A DNA stretch of 20,308 bases from positions 1-20,308 of the forward strand of contig JAAZHK010000080.1 of assembly GCA_012510745.1 (NCBI GenBank). The letters run 5' to 3'. The notes under the pieces are model-generated. The model ran no database searches. It worked only from the letters and a program-made list of their open reading frames with translations, and was not told where the DNA came from. This DNA is from Mycoplasmatota bacterium (GTDB lineage: Bacteria > Bacillota_I > Bacilli_A > RF39 > UBA660). Shown one piece after another: positions 7,932-14,957 of this stretch. Within the stretch, counting starts at the first letter, position 1. Each line of letters begins with the position of its first letter. Made by a program: the position numbers and the translations under genes.

Positions 7932-7960
7932 ATTTTAACATTATTTAAACAAAATATCAA
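7932..7960 (-). promoter_or_regulatory. Sigma-A promoter of sepF-divIVA
   Basis: TTGATA (7955-7960), 17-base spacer, TAAAAT (7932-7937). The -35 contains the TGA stop codon of the preceding herA-like gene. Confidence 0.7.
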
Positions 7961-9726
7961 TAATTATTAAACCAAGAATTAACAATATTAGCATTATTAC
8001 TTAATGGTTCTGGATTTGGTTTTTCTAACTTAATAGCGATAGGTATTTTAAACGCACTACCAAAAGCCATACAGCTTCCAGGTTGTTGAGACTTGATTAA
8101 TTGAATTAATTCAGAACTTATATTAGGAACCATTTCCGATATATAAGTCAAATCTTTAGGATGTAACATTCTAAAGACTAAGAAGTTGCTACTTTGAGAA
8201 ACACAAGTATCACTTAATTCAGAAGGTCTTTGAGTAATTAAGCCTAATAACAGTCCATATTTACGACCTTCTTTAGTAATTCTTTCAAAAATATTATAAC
8301 CAAGAAGAAAATTATCATTATCATTTTGAACATAGCGATGAGCTTCTTCAATTACTATATGAATTGGTTCTGAGGCTCTCTCTGGTAAAGAAACCTCATA
8401 ATCCAATAACATTTTAGATATAATTTTAGTCATTACTTTAGCAATACGATCATCAACATAGTTAATATTAAAATTAACTATCTGAGCTCTTTGACCAGTC
8501 GAAGTAGTTCTTAAATTATTAATATATGTTCTTTTATCAACAATTTCATGATAATCAAAGAAAGTACTAATATTGCTATTAACTAATGAATGTAGACGTA
8601 CAAGTAAAATATTAGCGTAATCAAAAACTTTATCACTTTTTAAAATGCCTTCTGAAACAAGAGCAAATTCCATTGCATTTTCTAAATCTCTTAAACTATA
8701 TTGATAATTCTCATCAGGTAAATTTAATTCATATTCTGGTAAAATAAATTGTTGTAAAAATTCAATAACTCTTTCTATTTCTTGGATCTTTCCTTGATCA
8801 TCAACATATAAAAGTTGTTTTAAAGGTCGATTATAACCTGGTTGAACAATAATAGTATTTAAACTTAATTCTTCTGTATTAAATTTACTTAAAACAGCCG
8901 TAATTTGGTCTCTAATTTTACTTGATGCTGTACCACTTAATAAGATATCTAATAATGCTCGTGCAATAATATCATTTTTATAACTAGTTACTTCACCATT
9001 AAAGTTAGTTAATACTGTAACTAGTTTTAAAGTTTTTTCAATGATAGGTAATTGAGCATGATCACTAGCGCCCAATAATAATGCTATATCATCTATATCC
9101 ATTAACCAAACTGGAATCTTTAATATTTCGCCTTCTGGTTGAGTTAAATTAGTAGTATAGGTTTTATAATTTAAACCTTGGTTTATACTACTAATACCTC
9201 TTAAAGCATTATGATATTCACCATATGCATCGAAAATAAAAAAGCTGGACCTAAAAGGCGGTGTTTTACTGGTAGAAAAAATATTCTGTAAGATTCTTGC
9301 AACAGAAAAACTTTTACCCGAACCAGTATTACCAATGATAGCAAAATGATTACTAAAGAAATTATTAATATTAACATTAATATTGTAACCATTATAAATA
9401 GTAGAACCACCTAAATAAATTTCACTATTATCATTAATAATCTGATTTCCAAATATTTGTGATAATTCAAAAGAACTTATAATTCTTACATTTGATCTAA
9501 AGGCTGGTTTGGTGATACTCCCAGGGATAAAAGTATTGTTATCTATCGTTCCAACAATACTAACCTTAGCTGTATCATCAAGAATATCCATTATTTCTCC
9601 TACTATTTTTTTATTTTCATCCTCAAAGACAACATGGACATTAATTAAATTAGTTTGATTAGCTATTTCAATACCTAATTTTAACAAAACAATGTTTTTT
9701 TCAATAGAGATTATTTTACCTATCAT
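7957..9726 (-). CDS. HerA/FtsK-superfamily DUF87 ATPase
   Basis: This is a 589-residue HerA-type ATPase, a hexameric DNA-translocase-like family. Residues 1-95 form a beta-rich HAS-barrel-like domain (MIGKIISIEKNIVLLKLG at the start). Walker A GNTGSGKS is at 132-139, and Walker B IHIVIEEAHR is at about 455-464, followed by TQRPSEL at about 498. The C-terminal tail PGSCMAFG is typical of DUF87 proteins. An upstream ATG at 9798 is rejected because a strong promoter (9758-9786) lies inside that extension; the ATG at 9726 is 30 bases downstream of the -10, though its ribosome site is weak. It stops with TGA. HerA homologues act with NurA nucleases in DNA repair or with Sir2-like proteins in defence, but neither partner is here. 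Its role next to sepF is unknown. Confidence 0.88.
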   Translation of the reverse strand: MIGKIISIEKNIVLLKLGIEIANQTNLINVHVVFEDENKKIVGEIMDILDDTAKVSIVGTIDNNTFIPGSITKPAFRSNVRIISSFELSQIFGNQIINDNSEIYLGGSTIYNGYNINVNINNFFSNHFAIIGNTGSGKSFSVARILQNIFSTSKTPPFRSSFFIFDAYGEYHNALRGISSINQGLNYKTYTTNLTQPEGEILKIPVWLMDIDDIALLLGASDHAQLPIIEKTLKLVTVLTNFNGEVTSYKNDIIARALLDILLSGTASSKIRDQITAVLSKFNTEELSLNTIIVQPGYNRPLKQLLYVDDQGKIQEIERVIEFLQQFILPEYELNLPDENYQYSLRDLENAMEFALVSEGILKSDKVFDYANILLVRLHSLVNSNISTFFDYHEIVDKRTYINNLRTTSTGQRAQIVNFNINYVDDRIAKVMTKIISKMLLDYEVSLPERASEPIHIVIEEAHRYVQNDNDNFLLGYNIFERITKEGRKYGLLLGLITQRPSELSDTCVSQSSNFLVFRMLHPKDLTYISEMVPNISSELIQLIKSQQPGSCMAFGSAFKIPIAIKLEKPNPEPLSNNANIVNSWFNNY

Positions 9727-9757
9727 ATTATCAACCCACTTTTCTATTCTATAAATA

Positions 9758-9786
9758 ATTATAACAAGAAAATAATAATAATTCAA
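9758..9786 (-). promoter_or_regulatory. Sigma-A promoter of the HerA-type gene
   Basis: TTGAAT (9781-9786), 17 bases, TATAAT (9758-9763). It decides the gene start: the longer frame beginning at 9798 would begin upstream of the promoter. Confidence 0.8.
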
Positions 9787-9852
9787 TAACTTTAACATAA
9801 GAAAAATATTCTTTTATAATTAAGGATTAGTTAACTTTTTTAAAATAAAAAA

Positions 9853-9869
9853 ACCCTTGAATCAAGGAT
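9853..9869 (-). terminator. Terminator of tRNA-Arg
   Basis: On the minus strand, seven pairs (ATCCTTG/CAAGGGT, one T-G) with a three-base loop, followed by seven T. It lies 13 bases after the tRNA 3' end. Confidence 0.85.
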
Positions 9870-9881
9870 TAGATAACATTA

Positions 9882-9958
9882 TGGCGTTCTGACAGGGATT
9901 CGAACCCCGGACCGATGCCTTAGAAGGGCATTGCTCTATCCTGCTGAGCTACCAGAAC
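9882..9958 (-). tRNA. tRNA-Arg (anticodon TCT)
   Basis: A 77-base tRNA. The acceptor stem GTTCTGG pairs with TCAGAAC (one G-T pair). The D arm contains TAGCTCAGCAGGATAGAGCA, and the anticodon stem ATGCC/GGCAT encloses loop CTTCTAA with anticodon TCT. The T arm has GGTTCGAATCC. Discriminator G and an encoded CCA end the gene. It reads AGA (and AGG), the preferred Arg codons in this AT-rich genome. It is a single-gene unit with its own promoter and terminator. Confidence 0.97.
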
Positions 9959-9975
9959 ATCTTAAATGTATATCC

Positions 9976-10004
9976 AGTATACTATAAAGCTGTTAATTAT
10001 TCAA
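9976..10004 (-). promoter_or_regulatory. Sigma-A promoter of tRNA-Arg
   Basis: TTGAAT (9999-10004), 17-base spacer, TATACT (9976-9981). The predicted start near 9969 lies about 11 bases before the tRNA. The -35 ends five bases after the gerM coding frame closes and the spacer covers the gerM stop codon. Confidence 0.75.
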
Positions 10005-10928
10005 GATTTTTTTATTTATTAATTTTATTTCTTTACCGTTAACTTTTAACAATAAGTTTTCAACATCATAATTTTCAAAAATACTATATGATATTGTATA
10101 TGTTACCTCTTCTAAAATATCATTATTATTTAATAAACTTTCATTAAAATTTAAACTAATGATATCTTTATAAACATTATAATCTAATAAAGTAGTACGA
10201 GCATTTAAATAACTAATTAAGTTCGTTTGATATATATGCTCACTAGATAAACTATCAACAATTACTTCTATTTTATTTCTTTTATCATTTAGATATTTTG
10301 TTACAGGTATATATTCATTATCTTCATTCATATAGTAAATTGTTACTTTAGTAATATTTTTAACATTTGTTATATTATATTGCTTATTAATACCAAAATC
10401 TCTATCTAAAATAATTGGTAATTTGATATTTGTTTGTGGCAGTTTGGATAATTCTTGACCATTAATTAATATCTTTAAATTCGCAATTCCATCTAGATCA
10501 CTTAACGTAAAAATTAAGGTTTCAATTATTTTTTCTTCTAAAGATTTATCAACCTTTAATAAATAATCATTAAAATCTAAAGTAATACATTTATTATCTA
10601 TATAAGCATTATTTAACTTAGTGCCTTTAGGAATTATAGCTTTTAAATTATTAGGTAATTGATTACTATTACTAATAATTAAATAGTTAACTAATTCTTT
10701 GGCTTGATTTAATAATTCAGTATTGGTTACTAATATTTTTTCTTTGACTAGATAATTATTTTCATCTAATAAGTAAATGTTGGCAGTATTGAAATTATCA
10801 ACATACTCTATTTTATAATCAGGAGTTAATTCATTAGTTATTTCTTTTGGAAAAAGATAAATAACTAAAAAAACAAAAACAGCAATACTTGTTAGTAATA
10901 TTTTCCTTAAAGCTTTTCTTTTTAACAT
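9993..10928 (-). CDS. gerM: GerM-like protein, two GerMN domains
   Basis: A 311-residue envelope protein with an N-terminal membrane anchor (about residues 10-27) and two GerMN domains, about 48-165 and 195-305. Each has an NxYxxD/E strand, a hinge and the L-x-LDFN or ISLNFNE strand (e.g. ITLDFNDYLL; ISLNFNESLL) followed by a helix and an LKILINGQEL or LLLKVNGKEI strand. In Bacillus subtilis GerM is a two-GerMN lipoprotein that helps build the SpoIIIA-SpoIIQ channel between mother cell and forespore. Here a transmembrane anchor without a lipobox Cys replaces the lipoprotein signal. The GTGATAAA-ATG start carries an AGGTG ribosome site. Neighbours gerE and spoIIIAH support a sporulation role. 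GerMN domains also occur in non-sporulation proteins, but the double domain and context favour GerM. Confidence 0.85.
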   Translation of the reverse strand: MLKRKALRKILLTSIAVFVFLVIYLFPKEITNELTPDYKIEYVDNFNTANIYLLDENNYLVKEKILVTNTELLNQAKELVNYLIISNSNQLPNNLKAIIPKGTKLNNAYIDNKCITLDFNDYLLKVDKSLEEKIIETLIFTLSDLDGIANLKILINGQELSKLPQTNIKLPIILDRDFGINKQYNITNVKNITKVTIYYMNEDNEYIPVTKYLNDKRNKIEVIVDSLSSEHIYQTNLISYLNARTTLLDYNVYKDIISLNFNESLLNNNDILEEVTYTISYSIFENYDVENLLLKVNGKEIKLINKKILNN

Positions 10929-10953
10929 TTTATCACCTGTTTTATCATATGAA

Positions 10954-10978
10954 AAATCGTACTTTTTTAGTACGATTT
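10954..10978 (-). terminator. Terminator after gerE
   Basis: AAATCGTAC/GTACGATTT, a perfect 9-bp stem with a TAAAAAA loop and five T in total at the 3' side. It includes two bases of the gerE stop codon and separates gerE from gerM. The arms and A/T flanks would also permit termination in the other direction. Confidence 0.85.
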
Positions 10979-11183
10979 ATATTGATATTTCATTAAGTTT
11001 TAATAATTCTACAACTGCTCCAGCTCGACCTTTAACTCCCAATTTTTGCATAACATTAGAAATATGATTTCTTACTGTTTTTTCGCTAATTTTTAAAAGA
11101 ATAGCTATTTCTTTTGTTGTCTTATTTAAAACTAATTGATCAAACACTTCTTTTTCTCTTGGTGTTAAAATTTTCTTACCCAT
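10977..11183 (-). CDS. gerE: GerE, stand-alone LuxR-type regulator of late sporulation
   Basis: A 68-residue protein made of one LuxR/GerE helix-turn-helix, matching the 74-residue Bacillus subtilis GerE very closely across its length (LTPREKEVF, KTTKEIA, ISEKTVRNHISNVMQKLGVK, AVVELLKLNEI). GerE is the last regulator in the mother-cell line, adjusting coat and cortex genes with sigma-K. No receiver or sensor domain is present, which is a defining feature of GerE against the many LuxR response regulators. The start is ATG at 11183 with a GAGGG ribosome site; a TTG at 11207 extends the frame by eight residues without a better site. A sigma-K-like promoter lies at 11229-11255. It stands between spoIIIAH and gerM. 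Identity is strong from memory of the B. subtilis sequence. Confidence 0.92.
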   Translation of the reverse strand: MGKKILTPREKEVFDQLVLNKTTKEIAILLKISEKTVRNHISNVMQKLGVKGRAGAVVELLKLNEISI

Positions 11184-11228
11184 TATATCCCTCACTTTCC
11201 TAAGCAAGTGGTTAATAACTACTCATAT

Positions 11229-11255
11229 TATTTTATGAGGGAAAATTAAAAGAGT
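11229..11255 (-). promoter_or_regulatory. Sigma-K-like promoter of gerE
   Basis: CATAAAATA at 11237-11229 matches the mother-cell sigma-K -10 consensus CATAnnnTA exactly, and AC at 11255-11254 lies 16 bases upstream as in the -35 AC element. It lies entirely between the spoIIIAH stop and gerE. In Bacillus subtilis gerE is transcribed by sigma-K. The motif is short and AT-rich, so chance is not excluded. Confidence 0.55.
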
Positions 11256-11264
11256 ACCAACTAA

Positions 11265-11765
11265 TTAATTCTCAAACTTGACTGAAATAAACATCTTATC
11301 TGAAAATTCTTCTTGAACTGTCCGCATAATATTATTAGCTAAAATCTTATCATGTTCCTTAACTACCAAAACTACACTTACTTGATCATCTTCGATTTTA
11401 ACAAAACTAGCTAATTTAAATTTAGTTTTAATCTTTGCCTCTATCTTTTCTTCCTTGCCTTGAATATCTGTCAATAATCTAAGTTGTTCATAAATATTGT
11501 TTTTTTCTTCAACGGTTTTACTAATATCTGTTAAATTATTTTCTAAACTTTCCTTGATACTTAGTCTTTCACTATCTAAACTTACACGCATTGCTGTTAA
11601 CAAATCACTTTCCTCTACTTTAACAACTACTTTATCACTATTTACATTATTGTTTGAATTATTATTAGATAACAATAGTTCATTAGGCATTGTAATATAA
11701 TATACACTTAATATTAATATTAAACTAAATAAAGTCAAGAACCACAAACTTTGCTTATTAATCAT
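11265..11765 (-). CDS. spoIIIAH: SpoIIIAH-like protein
   Basis: A 166-residue single-pass membrane protein. MINKQSLWFLTL begins a transmembrane helix (about 6-25) that ends in VYYIT. A low-complexity Asn/Ser linker follows, then a helical region with EESDLLTAMRVSLDSER and a ring-building domain at the C-terminus (FVKIEDDQVSVVLVV, DKILANNIMRTVQEEF). This matches the SpoIIIAH pattern (MxNKQxLWxLTLxSLxxxLSVYYxT). SpoIIIAH in the mother-cell membrane joins forespore SpoIIQ to form the feeding-tube channel. The chosen ATG follows AGGAGGATACTT; an earlier ATG at 11789 has no ribosome site and its own codons contain the AGGAGG. It is about 50 residues shorter than the B. subtilis protein, mainly in the linker, and it is not in a spoIIIAA-AH operon here. 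Confidence 0.88.
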   Translation of the reverse strand: MINKQSLWFLTLFSLILILSVYYITMPNELLLSNNNSNNNVNSDKVVVKVEESDLLTAMRVSLDSERLSIKESLENNLTDISKTVEEKNNIYEQLRLLTDIQGKEEKIEAKIKTKFKLASFVKIEDDQVSVVLVVKEHDKILANNIMRTVQEEFSDKMFISVKFEN

Positions 11766-11804
11766 AAGTATCCTCCTCTTATAATACATTATATTAAAAA
11801 AAGA

Positions 11805-11826
11805 AGATAATATGATTAAATTATCT
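11805..11826 (-). terminator. Terminator of the sigma-like gene
   Basis: AGATAAT/ATTATCT, 7 bp with an 8-base loop, then TCTTTTTTT. It includes two bases of the upstream stop codon. The stem is AT-rich and so weaker than the others. Confidence 0.65.
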
Positions 11827-12685
11827 ATCTCTTTATCTTTTTTAATGATTGATTAATTATCTTTACAGTTTGTTTTCGACTAAAATTAACCTGATCAGCA
11901 ATTTCTTTTATTTCAAATCGTTTAAAAATAATATCTTTGCTTTTAATAAAATATTGTTCCATAACTATTCTTTCATTAATGTTAAGTCCATCTAAGTAAT
12001 CCTCTTGAGCGTTTTTATCTAGACTAATTAAATAATTAAGTTCAATATTTTTTATAGCTGTGGGAGTTAAAATACCCGTTTTAAAATAATCTTTAATTTT
12101 AGAAAGCGCTCTTTTATGGACTTTAAAAATACTAGTACTATGTTTATAACCAAATATATCTTTTAATTGTTCATAAGTTAAAAAATTATTAGTTATAAAT
12201 CCATATCTTAATTCCAGTACTTTTTTTTCAAAAGGCGATAATATATTTAATGCTTTTTTAATTAATTGATATTCTTCAATTAATTCAATTTTTTCCTCTA
12301 CTGATACATTATTAATATCTGTTGCTATCTCTTGTAAAGTAAGTGTGTTAACATCATTAGAAGAAACGTTTATTTGTTGATCAATACTATTTAATTTTGT
12401 CCACTTAACATCTTTTCGATAAAGATATTTTTTAATAGCCCAATGAACCTGATTAGAAACATAAAAGGTAAAATCTCCTTTATTAATATCATATGTTTTT
12501 AAAGAATTTATTAAAGCTATATAACCAATACTTTCTAGATCCTCCTTAATATCATAATATATATTATAATCTTCTCTTACAATATGTTTAATTAACGGTA
12601 TTTTTGCCTCGATTATTTTATTTCTAGATTCTAAATTTCCTTCTTTTAATTCATTAAAAAGATCTTTTAAATAATCTTCTTCCAC
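11825..12685 (-). CDS. Divergent sigma-70 family protein with two region-4-like segments
   Basis: 286 residues starting with GTG after AGGGGGAATATA. Region 2 is clear at about 20-90: RNKIIEAKIPLIKHIV (2.1), DLESIGYIALINSLKTYD (2.2), and KGDFTFYVSNQVHWAIKKYL (2.3-2.4), which carries the one Trp of the usual pair. A first region 4 covers about 149-202 (LSPFEKKVLELRYGF, YEQLKDIFGY, a recognition helix and ALSKIKDYF). A second block at 236-286 (NERIVMEQYF, EIKEIADQVNFSRKQTV, INQSLKKIKR) has the same layout. Region 3 is short or absent. It could be a sporulation-related or stress sigma, but it does not match SigE, F, G, K or H. It follows efp after a terminator and precedes spoIIIAH. The family is secure, the second region 4 is likely, and the regulon is unknown. 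Confidence 0.8.
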   Translation of the reverse strand: MEEDYLKDLFNELKEGNLESRNKIIEAKIPLIKHIVREDYNIYYDIKEDLESIGYIALINSLKTYDINKGDFTFYVSNQVHWAIKKYLYRKDVKWTKLNSIDQQINVSSNDVNTLTLQEIATDINNVSVEEKIELIEEYQLIKKALNILSPFEKKVLELRYGFITNNFLTYEQLKDIFGYKHSTSIFKVHKRALSKIKDYFKTGILTPTAIKNIELNYLISLDKNAQEDYLDGLNINERIVMEQYFIKSKDIIFKRFEIKEIADQVNFSRKQTVKIINQSLKKIKR

Positions 12686-12706
12686 TATATTCCCCCTATA
12701 ATAAAA

Positions 12707-12728
12707 AGAGTATTTTTAATTATACTCT
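12707..12728 (-). terminator. Terminator between efp and the sigma-like gene
   Basis: AGAGTAT/ATACTCT, a perfect 7-bp stem with an 8-base loop and five T. The efp stop TAA (12720-12722) lies within it. It may only attenuate, since no good promoter is seen before the sigma-like gene. Confidence 0.75.
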
Positions 12729-13286
12729 TGATACATATTTTCCATCTTTTGTCGATACAAAAACTTTTTCTCCATCATTAATAAATAATGGTACTTTTAT
12801 AACCATGCCTGTTTCTAACGTTGCATCTTTTTGAGCACTACTAGTGGTATTCCCTTTTACACCTGGTTCAGTACTAGTTACTTTCATTTCAATTTTATCT
12901 GGTAAAGTTATACCCAAAATTTCTCCATTATAAGAAGTTATTAACACTTCTAGATTTTCTTTTAAAAATACTATTTGGTCTTCAATTTGGCTTTTATTAA
13001 GTTCTAATTGATCATAAGTATCCATATTCATAAAATAATAAATATCTCCCATATTATAAAGAAATTGCATATTTTGCTTTTCGATAAGAGCAGTGTCTAC
13101 TTTAGTTGCTGAATTAAAAGTAACATCAATAATCGCACCTGTTCTTAGATTTTTTAATTTAGAACGAACAAAAGCTGAACCTTTACCAGGTTTAACATGT
13201 TGGAATTCCAAAACTGTAAAGATATTACCTTCGTATAATATAGTAACACCTGTTTTAAAATCATTTACATTAATACTTGTTGCCAT
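12720..13286 (-). CDS. efp: Elongation factor P
   Basis: EF-P enters the ribosome E site and relieves stalling at proline runs. It has 188 residues, a normal length, with a KOW-like domain I and two OB-fold domains. The modification loop VKPGKGSAF (31-39) places the modified Lys at K35; the closing residues EKVFVSTKDGKYVSRV are typical. No modification enzyme is in the window. The start ATG is overlapped by the ribosome site AGGAGG formed partly by the rpmG stop TAG, so rpmG and efp are translationally close. Confidence 0.97.
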   Translation of the reverse strand: MATSINVNDFKTGVTILYEGNIFTVLEFQHVKPGKGSAFVRSKLKNLRTGAIIDVTFNSATKVDTALIEKQNMQFLYNMGDIYYFMNMDTYDQLELNKSQIEDQIVFLKENLEVLITSYNGEILGITLPDKIEMKVTSTEPGVKGNTTSSAQKDATLETGMVIKVPLFINDGEKVFVSTKDGKYVSRV

Positions 13287-13295
13287 TTAAACCTC

Positions 13296-13460
13296 CTATT
13301 TTTTTTCTTTATGTAAAGTAGTCTTTTTACATTTAGAACAAAACTTATTTAATTCTAAACGATCAATTGTATTTTTAATATTTTTTTCTGTACGATAATT
13401 TTCGCTATTACAAATAGTACAAACTAAGGTTTTTCCTTGTCGGTTACCTAACTTTGCCAT
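13296..13460 (-). CDS. rpmG: Ribosomal protein bL33
   Basis: A 54-residue protein of the large ribosomal subunit. The zinc ribbon is intact: CTIC (14-17) and CSKC (41-44), the Cys-plus form. The body TEKNIKNTIDRLELNKF fits L33. The start is ATG at 13460 after GGAGGGATAAA. It has its own sigma-A-type promoter at 13486-13513. In many Bacillota rpmG lies with secE-nusG; here it lies before efp. Genomes often carry a second Cys-less copy used under zinc limitation, but none is in this window. Confidence 0.95.
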   Translation of the reverse strand: MAKLGNRQGKTLVCTICNSENYRTEKNIKNTIDRLELNKFCSKCKKTTLHKEKK

Positions 13461-13485
13461 TTTATCCCTCCTTGTTTATATACGT

Positions 13486-13513
13486 ATTATATCAAATAAA
13501 TAGTAAAAAACAA
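13486..13513 (-). promoter_or_regulatory. Sigma-A promoter of rpmG-efp
   Basis: TTGTTT (13508-13513), 16 bases, TATAAT (13486-13491), with a TGn extension (TGATATAAT). It starts a unit separate from yebC, which ends just upstream. Confidence 0.75.
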
Positions 13514-13521
13514 AATCTTTT

Positions 13522-14241
13522 TTAATTCTTTAAGTTATAATAAACATTTTGAACATCATCTAAGTCTTCTAAAGCTTCAACTAATTTAAAAACTTCTAAT
13601 ATTTCTTCTTCATTTAAGTCAACTTCTATATTAGGAATAAAAGTTATTTCTGATGTTAAAAAAGAAGTAATACCCGATTTTTCTAAAGTTTCTTTTACTT
13701 TAATAAAATCGTTAGGGTTAGTTATTATAACGTAATTATCTTCATTAACTTCAAAATCTAATGCATTAGCTTCAATAGCTGTCATCATTACTGTTTCTTC
13801 ATCATAATCATTAGAAATAATAATAAGACCTTTTCGTTCAAACATATAGCTAACAGAACCATCTGTACCTAAATTTCCACCATATTTAGTAAAGGTACTT
13901 CGTACAAAAGATGCGGTTCGGTTACGATTATCACTTAAACAATCAACCATAAAAGCAACTCCTCCATATCCATAGCCTTCATAACGAATCTCTTCATATT
14001 CTTCTGCATTACTAGTACCTCTAGCTTTTTCTATAGCTTTATTAATATTATCCTTAGGCATATTTTGACCTCTTGCCTTTTCAATAACCATTCTTAAATT
14101 AGGATTATTATCAGGATCAGGATCACCAATTCTAGCTGCTACATATATTTCTTTGGCTAATTTTTGAAAAATCTTACCTCGTTCAGCATCAATCAAACCC
14201 TTTTTTCTTTTTATTGTAGACCACTTAGAATGACCACTCAT
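13522..14241 (-). CDS. YebC/PmpR-family regulator or translation factor
   Basis: 239 residues, the usual length of this conserved family. The N-terminus MSGHSKWSTIKRKKGLIDAE is diagnostic, followed by RGKIFQKLAKEI and the loop region PDPDNNPNLR. Family members have been described as transcription regulators and, more recently, as factors that relieve ribosome stalling at difficult proline-rich sequences, a role overlapping with EF-P. The nearby efp is notable but is in a separate unit. Its ribosome site AGGAGG overlaps the tadC stop codon (spacing 11 bases), so it is very likely transcribed with the Tad operon. Family identity is certain; the role here is not. Confidence 0.95.
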   Translation of the reverse strand: MSGHSKWSTIKRKKGLIDAERGKIFQKLAKEIYVAARIGDPDPDNNPNLRMVIEKARGQNMPKDNINKAIEKARGTSNAEEYEEIRYEGYGYGGVAFMVDCLSDNRNRTASFVRSTFTKYGGNLGTDGSVSYMFERKGLIIISNDYDEETVMMTAIEANALDFEVNEDNYVIITNPNDFIKVKETLEKSGITSFLTSEITFIPNIEVDLNEEEILEVFKLVEALEDLDDVQNVYYNLKN

Positions 14242-14252
14242 TTTTAACCCTC

Positions 14253-14957
14253 CTAACCTAATACCTCTATAATAATTGGTGATAAAATTAATAACATTAA
14301 TAATGGTATAAAAAAGATTACAGAAATAACACTAATTTTTAAAGGTATTTTGCTTATTTTAGCTCTCATTTCTAATATTCTTTTATCACGAATATAATCA
14401 ATTTGATTATACATAGTTTCAATAATATTACTACCAAAGATATTCGCTTGTGTAATATTTAAAATTAAATTATTAATTGTTTCTGATGGTATTCTTTTTT
14501 TCATACCTTCTAATGCTTCATCTAGACTTTTACCTAAATATGTTTCTTCTATAGCTTTTTTAAATTCATCAGATAATTCAGAATCTATATTATGACTAGT
14601 GATTTCAATAGCTATCTTTAAATTACGACCTGATTCTAATGCTAAAACTAAAACTTCAAAAAAATATAAAGCATCGGAATCTAATTGTTCACGACGAGAA
14701 TTAATTCTTCCATCAATTAAAAGTTTTGATAAATTAATATAATATATAAAAGTAAATACTGGTGCTAATAAATAACCTATATTAGAAAAATATAAAATAA
14801 TAAAGAAAATAAAAGCAGCTGATAAAAGTCTAAAATTAAGAAACAAAGTGGCTTCATAACTCTTTTTATAGCCCAATAAATCAATTTTACGTTGCATAGA
14901 TTTAATAGTTTCCAACCTGTAAATTTTTCTAGAAATACTTATCTTTTCCTTAGCCAT
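14253..14957 (-). CDS. tadC: TadC-type pilus platform protein
   Basis: 234 residues with the T2SF/GspF fold of TadC: a hydrophobic segment at about 45-80 (likely two helices), a helical cytoplasmic region (DALYFFEVLVLALESGRNL at about 90, ETYLGKSLDEALEGMKKRIPS, GSNIIETMY), and a final hydrophobic helix at about 205-233. TadC pairs with TadB to form the inner-membrane platform driven by TadA. At 234 residues it is shorter than the usual near-300, mainly at the N-terminus, where the short hydrophobic frame at 14957-15064 lies. The ATG overlaps that frame's TAA (TAATG), suggesting translational coupling. The GGGGGTAGTAAATA ribosome site is good. Confidence 0.9.
   Translation of the reverse strand: MAKEKISISRKIYRLETIKSMQRKIDLLGYKKSYEATLFLNFRLLSAAFIFFIILYFSNIGYLLAPVFTFIYYINLSKLLIDGRINSRREQLDSDALYFFEVLVLALESGRNLKIAIEITSHNIDSELSDEFKKAIEETYLGKSLDEALEGMKKRIPSETINNLILNITQANIFGSNIIETMYNQIDYIRDKRILEMRAKISKIPLKISVISVIFFIPLLMLLILSPIIIEVLG

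Noticed and set aside
9201..9410. Minus-strand frame inside the HerA-type gene
   Set aside because: It overlaps the intact Walker A region in another frame and has no independent support.
10938..10952. CATATGATA before gerM as a sporulation sigma promoter
   Set aside because: No AC or ATA -35 element lies at the right distance (that place is inside the gerE terminator), and it would start within about ten bases of the gerM ATG.
11497..13290. Plus-strand frames opposite spoIIIAH and efp
   Set aside because: Both are antisense to confidently identified genes and lack ribosome sites.
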